Below the pieces are notes generated by a model. It saw nothing but the letters and a program-made list of their open reading frames with translations, was not told the origin of the DNA and did not search any database. A stretch of DNA of 56,374 bases from an uncultured Eubacterium sp. (GTDB taxonomy: Bacteria; Bacillota; Clostridia; Oscillospirales; Acutalibacteraceae). The DNA is taken from the NCBI RefSeq assembly GCF_934525195.1, contig NZ_CAKSZA010000010.1, positions 1 through 56,374 of the forward strand, read 5' to 3'. The translations under genes were made by a program, and so were the position numbers. Positions 30,788 to 39,749 of the stretch are shown one piece after another. Position 1 is the stretch's first letter. Every line of letters starts with the position of its first letter.

Positions 30788-31966
30788 ATGAAATACGGTG
30801 TGTTGTACAGAAAAACAACTAAAAACATCGGTGACGATATGCAGTCATATGCAGCAGAGCAATGGTTGCCGCATACCGATTATTTGGTTGATATTGAAGA
30901 TATGGACAGCTTTAGGGCTGATGATGACGAGCCGGTTGCAACCATTATGAGCGCATGGTATATGTGGGAAAAGTGGAATTGGCCGCCGTCAAAATATATT
31001 TATCCTTTGTGGATAGGATTTCACTATAATGATATTCAAAGAGGCAGGCCTCGTGGTATGCCTTCGAAGTTTGAGTATATCGAGGACGGACCGGGCAAGG
31101 AATATCTCAAAAAATATGAGCCTATCGGTTGCCGTGATTATTACACGCAGGAGCGTCTTTCGGAGCGTGGAATAGACAACTATTTTTCAGGTTGCGTAAC
31201 TCTCACCCTCAAAAAGCGTCCGCCAAAGCCGAGAGAAAGAGAATATATTGTTCTTGTCGGTCTTGCAAAGTCTGTTGAGGAGGCTGTCAAAAAGCAGATG
31301 GAGGGCACCGGCATTGATGTAATCGTTGAGCCGCCGACCCGTCCTATTCCGTCAGACCAATTTATGACTTGGGAGCAGAGGCGTGCCGAGGTTGAGGAAA
31401 GACTTGACCTTTATCAAAACGCAAAGTGTGTGCTTACTTTCAGAGTTCACTGTGCACTTCCTTGTATCGCACTTGAAACTCCTGTGCTTTGGGTTCGTCA
31501 CAACTTCAATTCGGTTCGACTTGACCCATACAAGCACTATGCAAACACGGCTCTCAACGAGGATGTTATCGCAGGCAAGTACAAGGATTATATGCTTAAT
31601 CCTATTCCGAACCCTGACACCTACAAGCCTGTCAGAGAAAATCTTGAAAAAATCATTTCCGAATTCATCGACAAGGCAGAGCACGAAACTCGCACTGCTT
31701 CCGAGCTTTACGAATCACAGTATACCGATGAGGAAATTATGCAGTGGCGTCACGATACTATGAAGAAAACTCTTTATAGCTATCACAAGGAGCATCACAT
31801 TGACCTCCGTGAAATGGTTGCTATGAGAAACGAACTTGCGAAGTATCACAAAATCGGCGATATTGAGGAACTTCGCCTAATGAACAGGGAATACAATTCA
31901 AAGATAGTCAGATTTGCAGTTAAATGCAGACGACTTCTGCTTAAACTTTTAGGCAAAAAGCCATAA
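30788..31966 (+). CDS. Polysaccharide pyruvyl transferase-family protein
   Basis: 392 residues. The N terminus (MKYGVLYRKTTKNIGDDMQSYAAEQWLP) and the later YEPIGCRDYYTQERLSERGIDNYFSGCVTL and NAKCVLTFRVHCALPCIALETPVLWV are the marks of the CsaB/PS_pyruv_trans family, which adds ketal pyruvate to surface polysaccharides. The C-terminal ~100 residues are helical and basic (RFAVKCRRLLLKLLGKK), perhaps a membrane contact. AAGGAG lies before the ATG. A GtrA-like gene follows after 17 bp in the same operon, which suits a joint role in cell-surface polysaccharide decoration. The acceptor is unknown. Confidence 0.85.
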   Translation: MKYGVLYRKTTKNIGDDMQSYAAEQWLPHTDYLVDIEDMDSFRADDDEPVATIMSAWYMWEKWNWPPSKYIYPLWIGFHYNDIQRGRPRGMPSKFEYIEDGPGKEYLKKYEPIGCRDYYTQERLSERGIDNYFSGCVTLTLKKRPPKPREREYIVLVGLAKSVEEAVKKQMEGTGIDVIVEPPTRPIPSDQFMTWEQRRAEVEERLDLYQNAKCVLTFRVHCALPCIALETPVLWVRHNFNSVRLDPYKHYANTALNEDVIAGKYKDYMLNPIPNPDTYKPVRENLEKIISEFIDKAEHETRTASELYESQYTDEEIMQWRHDTMKKTLYSYHKEHHIDLREMVAMRNELAKYHKIGDIEELRLMNREYNSKIVRFAVKCRRLLLKLLGKKP

Positions 31967-31983
31967 TAAAAAGGATCGATTAT

Positions 31984-32478
31984 ATGAGCGAAAAGAAAGA
32001 AAAAGGCAACGGCGGTTTTTGGCAGTTCATAAAATTTGCGCTGTTCTCCGCTTCTGCCGGTATTATTCAGGTTGCGGCTTTCACTCTTATGAGCGAGGTA
32101 ATTATCAAGTTGCCGTTTATGCAGAATTTGATGGCGTCAAATGCCACTTTTGCAAAAATTATGCAAAATGAGTACGGTCCGATGTATCTCATTGCACTTT
32201 TGATGTCGGTTATTTGGAACTTTACCTTTAACCGAAAATTCACCTTTAAATCGGCAAACAATGTGCCTATTGCAATGCTCAAGGTTCTTGCGTTTTACTG
32301 CGTATTTACACCCGTGAGCACAATTTTGGGCAATCATTTTACGGAAAAGTTTGCTGATGTAACTGCGATTAATTATATTGTCCTCGGTTGCACAATGGCG
32401 TGCAATATGATTACGGAATTTTTGTACGACAAGTTTGTTGTGTTCCGTGGTCAAGAGGGAACAGCGGTTAAAAAATAG
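31984..32478 (+). CDS. GtrA-like membrane protein (second copy)
   Basis: 164 residues with four membrane segments: ~12-35, ~60-82, ~95-115 and ~125-150. The GtrA turn is present as SVIWNFTFNRKFTFKSA between TM2 and TM3. The family is linked to movement or modification of lipid-linked sugars. Its N terminus is Lys/Gly-rich. It lies 17 bp after the pyruvyl transferase gene, so the two are co-transcribed. It differs clearly from the GtrA-like protein at 21600 (155 residues), so this is not a recent duplication. Confidence 0.85.
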   Translation: MSEKKEKGNGGFWQFIKFALFSASAGIIQVAAFTLMSEVIIKLPFMQNLMASNATFAKIMQNEYGPMYLIALLMSVIWNFTFNRKFTFKSANNVPIAMLKVLAFYCVFTPVSTILGNHFTEKFADVTAINYIVLGCTMACNMITEFLYDKFVVFRGQEGTAVKK

Positions 32479-32540
32479 ACAAATAGCGACTTTTGAATAA
32501 ATCGCAATTTGTTCATACTTACAAAATTGTGCCGAAACAT

Positions 32541-32569
32541 TTGACAAATTGATTTTTTGGTATTAACAT
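32541..32569 (+). promoter_or_regulatory. Promoter of the T-box/cstA unit
   Basis: TTGACA (32541-32546), 17-bp spacer, TAACAT (32564-32569). Confidence 0.65.
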
Positions 32570-32575
32570 AAAACC

Positions 32576-32880
32576 ATAAATTAAACAGACAAATGCAATG
32601 AACAGGATATGACTTTGCGTAGCACCGTTTACAGAAAGCTGTCGGTTGTGCAAGACAGTAACAGGCACGCTTTGCCCTCACCTGCAAGCAGTTTCAGTGA
32701 AAGATTGCGAGTAGTTGAAAACGGGACTCACCGTTATATGAGACACTGTTAATTTTATTGACGGTGATTGAGCGGTCGGCATCTGTCGGCAAGCAAAGTG
32801 GTAACACGAAAGCACCAAATTTTATGCCTTCGCCTTTGCGGAAAATCGGAAACGATTTTCGCTTTGGCGGAGGTTTTTGT
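32576..32880 (+). promoter_or_regulatory. T-box leader, probable Leu specifier (CUC)
   Basis: Stem I apex reads AAAGCTGTC-GGTTGTGCAA-GACAG, matching the T-box AG-bulge/distal-loop pattern. The 3' side of Stem I has loop TTTGCCCTCA before CCTG, placing CTC at 32677-32679 followed by A, the usual specifier context. The T-box element AAGCAAAGTGGTAACACG is at 32791-32808; its bulge TGGT (32799-32802) would pair with a tRNA ending ACCA, i.e. discriminator A, as in tRNA-Leu. A large terminator follows. Uncharged tRNA-Leu should therefore turn on the cstA-like gene. The T-box call is firm; the Leu reading is likely but was folded by hand. Confidence 0.8.
32826..32880 (+). terminator. T-box terminator before cstA
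   Basis: A long stem (CCTTCGCCTTTGCG.. / ..CGCTTTGGCGGAGG) with inner AAAATCG-GAAA-CGATTTT and a following T-run. Confidence 0.88.
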
Positions 32881-32940
32881 TTTTGTTATCTAATGCAAGT
32901 TGCTTTTGAACTGTAAAAAAAGAGAAAGAAGATGTAAATT

Positions 32941-34641
32941 ATGAACACGCTTGTAATTGTTTTGATTGCTGTTGTTGTTCTCGGCGCAGGTTATGTCTTT
33001 TACGGCAGACATCTTGCAAAAAAATGGGGCATTGACCCTAAAGCCGAAACCCCTGCCGTAAAATATAATGACGGTAAGGATTATGTTCCGACAAACGGTT
33101 GGACAGTATTTTCTCACCAATTTTCTTCAATTGCGGGTGCAGGCCCTGTAACCGGCGCTATTCAGGCGGCTGTGTTCGGTTGGCTTCCCGTACTCCTTTG
33201 GATTTTAATCGGCGGCGTATTCTTCGGTGCGGTAACCGACTTCGGTGCACTTTATGCTTCGGTTAAAAATCAAGGCAAATCCATGGGTATGCTTATTGAA
33301 AAGTACATCGGTAAAACGGGCAGAAAACTTTTCTTGCTTTTCTGCTGGCTCTTTTCCCTCTTGATTATTGCGGTATTTGCGGATATGGTATCGGGTACTT
33401 TCAATGCGTTTGATGACGTGACAGGCAAGCTTGCGGCTAATGCTTCGGTTAACGGTTCAGCCGGTATGGTGTCGATTATGTTTATGGTCTTTGCCGTAAT
33501 CTTCGGCCTTATCCAAAAGAAGTTCAACTTCTCCGGTTGGAAAGAAGCTGTTTTGGGCATTGTGTTCATCGTTGCTTCGTTTGCCGTAGGTATGCAGTTC
33601 CCGCTTGAATTCAGCAAAACAACATGGAGCTATGTTGTATTTGTTTATATTTTCTTTGCCGCAATTCTTCCTATTTGGCTTATGAAACAGCCTCGTGACT
33701 ATATGACAACAATTATGTTTGTTTGTATGATTGTCGGTGCGGCTTTGGGACTTGTAATCGGTCACCCTACAATGAATCTTCCTGTGTTCACAGGCTTTAA
33801 GAATGAACAACTCGGCACAATGTTCCCGATTTTGTTTGTAACCGTTGCCTGCGGTGCGGTTTCGGGCTTCCATTCACTTGTATCATCAGGCACATCATCA
33901 AAAACAATCGCCAATGAAAAAGATATGCTCAAGGTTGGCTACGGCGCAATGATTCTTGAAAGCGTACTTGCCGTTCTTGCTCTTTGCGTTGCAGGCGCTG
34001 CCGCTAAAAACGGTATTCCTGCCGAGGGTACTCCTTTCCAAATCTTCTCATCGGGCGTTGCAGGTTTCTTTGAAAAGATGGGTCTTTCGGTTCACTTATC
34101 AACAGTATTTATGACAATGTGCGTGTCTGCTCTTGCTCTTACAACACTTGATGCCGTTGCACGTATCGGCAGAATGTGTTTTCAGGAATTCTTCAGCGTT
34201 GACGATATGGAACACGCAAAGCCTTGGAGAAAGGTTGTTTGCAATACATATTTTTCAACAATCGTCACACTTCTTTGCGGCTTTGTTCTCACAAAAATCG
34301 GCTACCAAACAATTTGGCCGCTTTTCGGTTCGGCAAACCAACTTTTGAGTGCGCTTGTTCTCATCACACTTTGCGTATTCCTCAAGGTAACAGGCAGAAG
34401 CAACAAGATGCTGTTCCCTCCGATGATTATTATGCTTTGCGTAACATTCACCGCCCTTGTTCAGCGTGTAATCGGTCTTGTTAAATCTCTTGCCGCAGGC
34501 ACAGATGTTTTTGCAAGTGTAATTCAGCTTGTTGTTGCGGTTCTTCTTATCGTGCTTGCCATTATTATTGCAATTAACTCATTTAAGAGTTATATCCACA
34601 GCAAGAAAAACAGCGAGGTTGAAGAAGTCAAAGACTGTTGA
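32941..34641 (+). CDS. cstA: CstA-family transporter
   Basis: 566 residues, a short form of the CstA/BtsT family (enteric members are ~700). About 13-15 membrane segments. Diagnostic text: HQFSSIAGAGPVTGAIQAAVFGWLPVLLWILIG..GAVTDFGALYASVKNQGKSMG in the first third, and CGAVSGFHSLVSSGTSSKTIANEKDM in the middle. Family members import peptides (CstA) or pyruvate (BtsT). The upstream Leu-type T-box argues for import of leucine-yielding peptides or amino acids in this organism; that is inference. The last two codons and stop (Cys-TGA at 34636-34641) lie in the end of MITE copy B, so the natural C terminus may have been replaced. The SD is weak (GAAG). Confidence 0.9.
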   Translation: MNTLVIVLIAVVVLGAGYVFYGRHLAKKWGIDPKAETPAVKYNDGKDYVPTNGWTVFSHQFSSIAGAGPVTGAIQAAVFGWLPVLLWILIGGVFFGAVTDFGALYASVKNQGKSMGMLIEKYIGKTGRKLFLLFCWLFSLLIIAVFADMVSGTFNAFDDVTGKLAANASVNGSAGMVSIMFMVFAVIFGLIQKKFNFSGWKEAVLGIVFIVASFAVGMQFPLEFSKTTWSYVVFVYIFFAAILPIWLMKQPRDYMTTIMFVCMIVGAALGLVIGHPTMNLPVFTGFKNEQLGTMFPILFVTVACGAVSGFHSLVSSGTSSKTIANEKDMLKVGYGAMILESVLAVLALCVAGAAAKNGIPAEGTPFQIFSSGVAGFFEKMGLSVHLSTVFMTMCVSALALTTLDAVARIGRMCFQEFFSVDDMEHAKPWRKVVCNTYFSTIVTLLCGFVLTKIGYQTIWPLFGSANQLLSALVLITLCVFLKVTGRSNKMLFPPMIIMLCVTFTALVQRVIGLVKSLAAGTDVFASVIQLVVAVLLIVLAIIIAINSFKSYIHSKKNSEVEEVKDC

Positions 34642-34855
34642 GAAAGGTTCTGAAACACGCTAAATATTATCAACCGAATAATGCCTCCGCTTAAATGTAA
34701 GGTGATTCCCCCGTTAATCGGGGGAAATGTCTGCAACGCAGACAAAAGGGGGCGTCTACGCAGTAAAGGTGGCAACACGAAGTGTTGACGGTGGGGTTTT
34801 AAAAATGCTGTAAGTATTGAACTTACAGCATTTTTTGCGTTTTTTCGTTTTTTGT
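34635..34855 (+). mobile_element. MITE copy B, right terminus missing
   Basis: Begins CTGTTGAGAAAGGTTCTGAA (34635-34654), then the family pattern ACACGC..AATATTATCAACCGAATAATGCCTCC, the core GGTGGCAACACGAAGTGTTG, GGTGGGGTTTTAAAAATGC and the hairpin ATGCTGTAAG/CTTACAGCAT with T-runs. The opposite inverted repeat is absent; the element stops at the end of the response-regulator gene. Its hairpin probably terminates both cstA (plus) and the two-component operon (minus). Confidence 0.7.
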
Positions 34856-34856
34856 C

Positions 34857-35549
34857 TTACTTGTTGAAGCGGTAGCCCTTACCCCAAACTGTGTTGATGA
34901 GTTCCATATTGTTGTCAACCGCAAAGAGCTTTTCTCTTACTCTGTTTATGTGTACGGTGACGGTCGATGTGTCACCCATAGAATCGTAGTTCCAAATCTT
35001 GCTGAGAAGTTCCTCTTTGGTGAAGACCGTGTCGGGATTTTCTGCCAAAGTTGCGAGGAGGTCGAATTCCTTGTTTGTAAAAGTGATTTCGGTGTCCTCA
35101 AAGAAAATTCTGCGAGATTTTTTGTCGATTTTCAGATTGTCAATTTTAATGACGGACGAGTCTTTCAGGTCGGTGTTTGTCAGCCTTTCGTATCTGTTGA
35201 GGTGGGCGATAACCCTTGCAACAAGTTCCGACGGGCTGAACGGCTTTACGATATAATCGTCTGCACCGAATCCGAGTCCGTTGATTTTGTCGAATTCATC
35301 TTTTTTTGCACTGACAAGAAGAATCGGTATGTTGCTGAATTCTCTGATTTTTTTGCAAACCTCAAGTCCGTTGAGTGACGGAAGCATAACATCCAAAAGC
35401 ACAAGTGCAACATTGGAATTCTGTGCTATTTCAAGTCCTTTTAAGCCGTCATCTGCACATAGCACTTCAAATCCGTGTGCCTCAAGATAATCTCTTTCAA
35501 GGCAGGTGATGTTTTCATCGTCCTCTATGATAAGTATTTTTTTATTCAT
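34857..35549 (-). CDS. OmpR/PhoB-family response regulator
   Basis: 230 residues. Receiver domain (~1-118) with acidic pocket IIEDDEN, phospho-acceptor Asp in LVLLDVMLP, Ser/Thr in LLVSAKKDE and Lys in DDYIVKPFSP. Then a winged-helix DNA-binding domain (~130-228) with TFTNKEFDLLATLAENPDTVFTKEELLSKIW and VTVHINRVREKL. It lies 35 bp downstream of its partner kinase on the same strand (kinase first, regulator second). The closing stop codon lies next to MITE copy B, whose hairpin likely ends the operon. Target genes are not evident; cell-envelope control is common in this family. Confidence 0.95.
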   Translation of the reverse strand: MNKKILIIEDDENITCLERDYLEAHGFEVLCADDGLKGLEIAQNSNVALVLLDVMLPSLNGLEVCKKIREFSNIPILLVSAKKDEFDKINGLGFGADDYIVKPFSPSELVARVIAHLNRYERLTNTDLKDSSVIKIDNLKIDKKSRRIFFEDTEITFTNKEFDLLATLAENPDTVFTKEELLSKIWNYDSMGDTSTVTVHINRVREKLFAVDNNMELINTVWGKGYRFNK

Positions 35550-35584
35550 TGGTTTTCCTCCGTTTGTTTGTCATAGGCTTGCCG

Positions 35585-37081
35585 TTAAGCCTCCCTGTTG
35601 AGCGAAATCATAATGGTTGTTCCGCTGCCTTCTTTGCTTGTAGCCCAAATGTGACCGTTGTGAAGTTCAACGATTTCTTTGCATACCGCAAGTCCCAAAC
35701 CTGAGCCGTCACGTACCCTTGTTCTTGCTTGGTCGGCACGATAAAATGTTTCAAATATATGCTTTAAATTTTCGTCTGTAATTCCGATACCGTTGTCGGA
35801 TACAGCGATGATAACCGACTTATCGTAGATTTCAAGGCTGATGCTGACAACAAGTTTTCTTGCACTTGATGAATATTTCAACGAGTTTGAAATGATGTTG
35901 TTGAGCACTCTTGAAAATCTGTTTGGGTCGAGCATAACATATGCTTTTTGTTTGATGTTTGGTCCTGCATATGTGAGATTAATACGGCTTGTGTCAACCT
36001 TGCGATGCTTTTCCACAAGGTATTCGATGATGTAATCATTTATGTCTATTTTGATTGTTTCAAGCTGTGTTGAACCCGATTCAAGCTTTGAAAGGGTCAA
36101 AAGTTCGTCAAGCAATTTTTCCATATCAAGCGCAGAGGAGTATATCGTTTGCAGATATTTTTCCTGCTTTTCGGGAGTGTTTGCAATTCCGTCACGAAGT
36201 CCCTCAACATAACCCTTGATTGATGTCAGCGGGGTTCTTAAATCGTGTGCAATTCCGGCAGTCATTTCTTTTCGTGAGTCAGCCATCTCGGTTTGCATTT
36301 CGATAGACTCTTTCAGTTTGTCGGTCATATCGTTGATTGATTTAACGGTTGTGCCGATTTCGTTGGTTGAGTCGTATTCGATGTGATAATCGAGATCGCC
36401 GCCTGCAATTTCGTTTGCACCGTCAGACAGCTTTTTGATAGGTACGGTGATTGTTTGTGATGTTATAAGCGACATAATCAGGTTTGATACGATTATGATA
36501 ACAAAAGCCATGAGCACCATAAAGCCTGTTCTGCCTGTAAAAATAGCTTTGAAATCTTTGAGTGAACTTCCTTGCGAAGCGTCTTCAACGGAAAAGTTGG
36601 GATTAACTACTTTGATGGAGAACTTTCCCGCATCGGTTTTAAGATGGGATTTTATTATAAGTCCGTCTTTGCCGAAATAGTACATATTTCGCTTGTCGTC
36701 AATATCCATAATTGCTTTTGCGTGGGCATCAATCTCTGCCTTTTCAACATTGGCAAAATATTTTTCTCCGTTTTTTGTGATGTAAATTTCCGAGCCAAGC
36801 TCCGAGATTGATTTTGTGATGCCTTTGAGGTCTTTTTTTATTTTTTCATCTGTGTCGTTGTCGGCAAGCTCTTTGTTTATGCTGTTGATAGTTTGTGCCC
36901 ATTGAAGCTGATTGATTGTTGAATAATGGTTTGAATCAACTCTTGATATTCCGTAAATATCGGGAAGCAGCGAGCGAAAGACGAGTATAACGGCAATTAT
37001 CATAATCACCGATGTTGCAATGCTTGCAAGAGTTGCCAGCGATATCCTTGTGGCAATCTTCATATTTTTAAAATTTTTCAT
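35585..37081 (-). CDS. Membrane sensor histidine kinase
   Basis: 498 residues. TM1 (~13-35), an extracellular sensor region of ~145 residues, TM2 (~187-210, GFMVLMAFVIIIVSNLIMSLI), HAMP (~210-265), HisKA with phospho-His in AGIAHDLRTPLTSIKGY (~282), and HATPase with N-box NIISNSLKYSS, G1 DNGIGI, F-box FETFYRAD and G2 GSGLGLAVCK. All catalytic residues are present. It is first in the operon, with the OmpR-type regulator 35 bp downstream. The ligand of the extracellular domain cannot be inferred; the domain is not one I recognise. An SD (AGAGGT) precedes the ATG at 37079-37081. Confidence 0.95.
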   Translation of the reverse strand: MKNFKNMKIATRISLATLASIATSVIMIIAVILVFRSLLPDIYGISRVDSNHYSTINQLQWAQTINSINKELADNDTDEKIKKDLKGITKSISELGSEIYITKNGEKYFANVEKAEIDAHAKAIMDIDDKRNMYYFGKDGLIIKSHLKTDAGKFSIKVVNPNFSVEDASQGSSLKDFKAIFTGRTGFMVLMAFVIIIVSNLIMSLITSQTITVPIKKLSDGANEIAGGDLDYHIEYDSTNEIGTTVKSINDMTDKLKESIEMQTEMADSRKEMTAGIAHDLRTPLTSIKGYVEGLRDGIANTPEKQEKYLQTIYSSALDMEKLLDELLTLSKLESGSTQLETIKIDINDYIIEYLVEKHRKVDTSRINLTYAGPNIKQKAYVMLDPNRFSRVLNNIISNSLKYSSSARKLVVSISLEIYDKSVIIAVSDNGIGITDENLKHIFETFYRADQARTRVRDGSGLGLAVCKEIVELHNGHIWATSKEGSGTTIMISLNREA

Positions 37082-37097
37082 ATAGATACCTCTTTTA

Positions 37098-37126
37098 TAT
37101 ATTAAAACAATTTATAACTTTTTTCA
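37098..37126 (-). promoter_or_regulatory. Promoter of the kinase-regulator operon
   Basis: On the minus strand TTGAAA (37121-37126), 17-bp spacer, TAATAT (37098-37103). Confidence 0.65.
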
Positions 37127-37287
37127 AGTGCTAAGCATTTTATTGCAACACTGACAAATATTTAACGCTGTTTACAAATTGTAATATTTGCTTGTCGGAC
37201 TGTTTGACGCTTTGTGCGATATACTGCGTGTTTGCGAAAATGTGCAAAACAACATTTCGTATAATTTTATTACAATTTGGATTGCGA

Positions 37288-37349
37288 GCACAATATATTG
37301 TATTTTTTGCCCGAATTCTATTGACATATCCACAGTATTTTGTTATTAT
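37288..37349 (+). promoter_or_regulatory. nrdD promoter with two NrdR boxes
   Basis: Box 1 CACAATATATTGT (37289-37301) and box 2 CACAGTATTTTGT (37331-37343) both match the NrdR consensus core. They are 42 bp apart start to start, four helical turns. The promoter is TTGACA (37321-37326), 17-bp spacer, TATTAT (37344-37349); box 2 fills the spacer, so NrdR binding should block RNA polymerase. nrdR itself is not in the window. Confidence 0.82.
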
Positions 37350-37420
37350 GATAAAGGTCACACATCAAAGGTTACAGCTTTGTAACACTCGGTTTAAGTT
37401 ATTTGAAAGGGGAAAGAATA

Positions 37421-39622
37421 ATGAATATTATTAAGAGAAACGGCTCGGAAGCCAAGTTTGACCTTAACAAAATCGTTATCGCAGTATCAAAGGCGAATGC
37501 TGCCTGTGAAAGAAAAGAACTTACTCAAGGTCAAATCAACGACATTGCAGAATTCGTTGAGTTTAAAATCGGCAAGGCTAACCGTGCTTTGTCGGTAGAG
37601 GAAATTCAGGATATCGTAGAGGATCAAATTATGGCGCAAGGTGCGTTCGAGGTTGCAAAGCGTTATGTTAAGTATCGCTACACCCGTTCTCTCGTGCGTA
37701 AGGCAAACACAACCGACAATCAAATTCTCTCCCTTATCGAATGTAATAACGAAGAGGTTAAGCAGGAAAATTCAAACAAAAACCCAACTGTCAACTCGGT
37801 TCAGCGTGATTATATGGCAGGCGAGGTTTCAAAGGATATTACAAAGAGAATTTTGCTTCCTGAGGACATTGTTGAGGCTCACGAAAACGGACTCATCCAC
37901 TTCCACGATGCAGACTATTTTGCACAGCATATGCACAACTGCGACCTTGTCAACTTGGAGGATATGCTCCAAAACGGCACGGTTATTTCAGATACAATGA
38001 TTGAAAAACCGCACAGCTTCTCAACGGCTTGCAATATCGCAACACAGATTATTGCGCAGGTTGCTTCATCACAGTATGGCGGTCAGTCAATTTCTCTTGC
38101 ACACCTTGCACCGTTTGTGCAGATAAGCAGAGAAAAAATCCGTGCACAGGTTATCGAAGAAGCAAAGGATTTCGGCGGTGAACTTACAGAGGAAAAGATT
38201 GTTAAGATTACCGAAAAGCGTTTGCGTGACGAGGTTTCAAGAGGCGTTCAGACCATTCAGTATCAGGTTGTAACACTTCTTACAACCAACGGTCAAGCTC
38301 CGTTTGTAACCGTGTTTATGTATCTTAACGAAGCAAAGAACGAGCAGGAAAAGAAAGACCTTGCACTTATTATTGAGGAAACACTCCGCCAGAGAATTAA
38401 GGGTGTTAAGAATGAAAAAGGCGTTTGGATTACTCCTGCGTTCCCTAAGCTTATCTATGTTTTGGAAAATGATAATATCAACGAAAACACACCGTTCTTC
38501 TATCTTACCGAGCTTGCGGCAAAGTGCACGGCAAAGCGTATGGTGCCTGACTATGTAAGCGAAAAAGTTATGCTCAACCTCAAGGGTGATGTTTACACTC
38601 CTATGGGTTGCCGTTCGTTCCTCACTCCTGACAGATTTACGGAAGCAGGGGTTGGCAATATTGCAAGAGCAAAGAATTATGTTGAGGGCAAAAAGAAGTA
38701 TTACGGCAGATTTAATCAGGGTGTTGTTACAATCAACCTTGTTGATGTTGCTTGCACATCGGGCGGTGATATGAACAAGTTTTGGGAAGTTTTTGACGAG
38801 CGTCTTGAACTTTGCTATCGTGCACTTATGTGCCGTCACAACAGACTCAAGGGCACACTTTCCGACGCTGCTCCTATTTTGTGGCAACACGGCGCACTTG
38901 CACGACTCGACAAGGGCGAGCCTATCGACAGACTTCTTTATGATGGATATTCAACAATTTCTCTCGGTTATGCAGGTCTTTATGAATGTACAAAGTATAT
39001 GACAGGCAAGTCGCACACCGATGAAAACGGCGGCAAGGAATTTGCATTGCAGGTTATGCGTCATATGAACGATGCTTGTGCAGAGTGGAAGGAACAGACA
39101 AATATCGACTTCTCGATTTACGGCACTCCGCTTGAATCAACAACCTATAAATTTGCAAAATGCCTTCAAAAGAGATTCGGCATAATCAAGGGCGTTACAG
39201 ATAAGAACTATATCACAAATTCTTATCATGTACACGTTACAGAAAAGATTGACGCATTCACAAAACTCAAGTTTGAGAGTGAGTTTCAGGCTCTTTCACC
39301 GGGCGGTGCAATTTCTTATGTTGAAGTTCCTAATATGCAGGACAATATTCCGGCAGTTATTCAGGTTATGAAGTTTATCTACGACAACATTATGTATGCC
39401 GAACTCAACACAAAGAGCGACTATTGTCAGTGCTGTGGCTATGACGGCGAAATCAAAATTGTTGAAGATGAACACGGCAAACTTATTTGGAGATGTCCAA
39501 ACTGTGGCAACGAGGATCAGGACAAGATGAATGTTGCAAGAAGAACTTGCGGTTACATCGGCACTCAGTTCTGGAATCAGGGCAGAACACAGGAAATCAA
39601 GGACAGAGTTCTCCACCTGTAA
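37421..39622 (+). CDS. nrdD: Anaerobic (class III) ribonucleoside-triphosphate reductase
   Basis: 733 residues. Makes dNTPs without oxygen using a glycyl radical. N-terminal ATP-cone (~1-95: IIKRNGSEAKFDLNKIVIAVSKA). Barrel with substrate/thiyl region, e.g. MHNCDLVNLEDML and TPMGCRSFL. C-terminal zinc site (CQCCGYDGE...CPNCGN, four Cys) and the glycyl radical loop RRTCGYIGTQFWNQGR. ATG 37421 with GAAAGGGGAA upstream was chosen over a TTG 18 nt earlier. It is regulated by paired NrdR boxes. Its activase NrdG is encoded separately at 30117-30647. Confidence 0.97.
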   Translation: MNIIKRNGSEAKFDLNKIVIAVSKANAACERKELTQGQINDIAEFVEFKIGKANRALSVEEIQDIVEDQIMAQGAFEVAKRYVKYRYTRSLVRKANTTDNQILSLIECNNEEVKQENSNKNPTVNSVQRDYMAGEVSKDITKRILLPEDIVEAHENGLIHFHDADYFAQHMHNCDLVNLEDMLQNGTVISDTMIEKPHSFSTACNIATQIIAQVASSQYGGQSISLAHLAPFVQISREKIRAQVIEEAKDFGGELTEEKIVKITEKRLRDEVSRGVQTIQYQVVTLLTTNGQAPFVTVFMYLNEAKNEQEKKDLALIIEETLRQRIKGVKNEKGVWITPAFPKLIYVLENDNINENTPFFYLTELAAKCTAKRMVPDYVSEKVMLNLKGDVYTPMGCRSFLTPDRFTEAGVGNIARAKNYVEGKKKYYGRFNQGVVTINLVDVACTSGGDMNKFWEVFDERLELCYRALMCRHNRLKGTLSDAAPILWQHGALARLDKGEPIDRLLYDGYSTISLGYAGLYECTKYMTGKSHTDENGGKEFALQVMRHMNDACAEWKEQTNIDFSIYGTPLESTTYKFAKCLQKRFGIIKGVTDKNYITNSYHVHVTEKIDAFTKLKFESEFQALSPGGAISYVEVPNMQDNIPAVIQVMKFIYDNIMYAELNTKSDYCQCCGYDGEIKIVEDEHGKLIWRCPNCGNEDQDKMNVARRTCGYIGTQFWNQGRTQEIKDRVLHL

Positions 39623-39650
39623 ATGTACAATTTTATATCAGATAAGTTTT

Positions 39651-39683
39651 GAGAAAGCTTCGTTTATCGAGGCTTTCTTTTTT
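39651..39683 (+). terminator. Terminator of nrdD
   Basis: AGAAAGC-TTCG / CGA-GGCTTTCT with a TTTAT loop and a T-run. Confidence 0.82.
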
Positions 39684-39692
39684 ACTATTATT

Positions 39693-39721
39693 TTGTATTT
39701 TATATGAAAGTATGGTATTAT
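39693..39721 (+). promoter_or_regulatory. Promoter of the LytTR two-component operon
   Basis: TTGTAT (39693-39698), 17-bp spacer, TATTAT (39716-39721). Confidence 0.6.
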
Positions 39722-39749
39722 GTTGTTAGTATAACAAGGCGGTGACAAA

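Noticed and set aside
38237..38890. 217-residue minus-strand frame inside nrdD
   Set aside because: It lies wholly antisense to well-conserved NrdD sequence, has no SD and its translation is Cys/Leu-rich without domain features.
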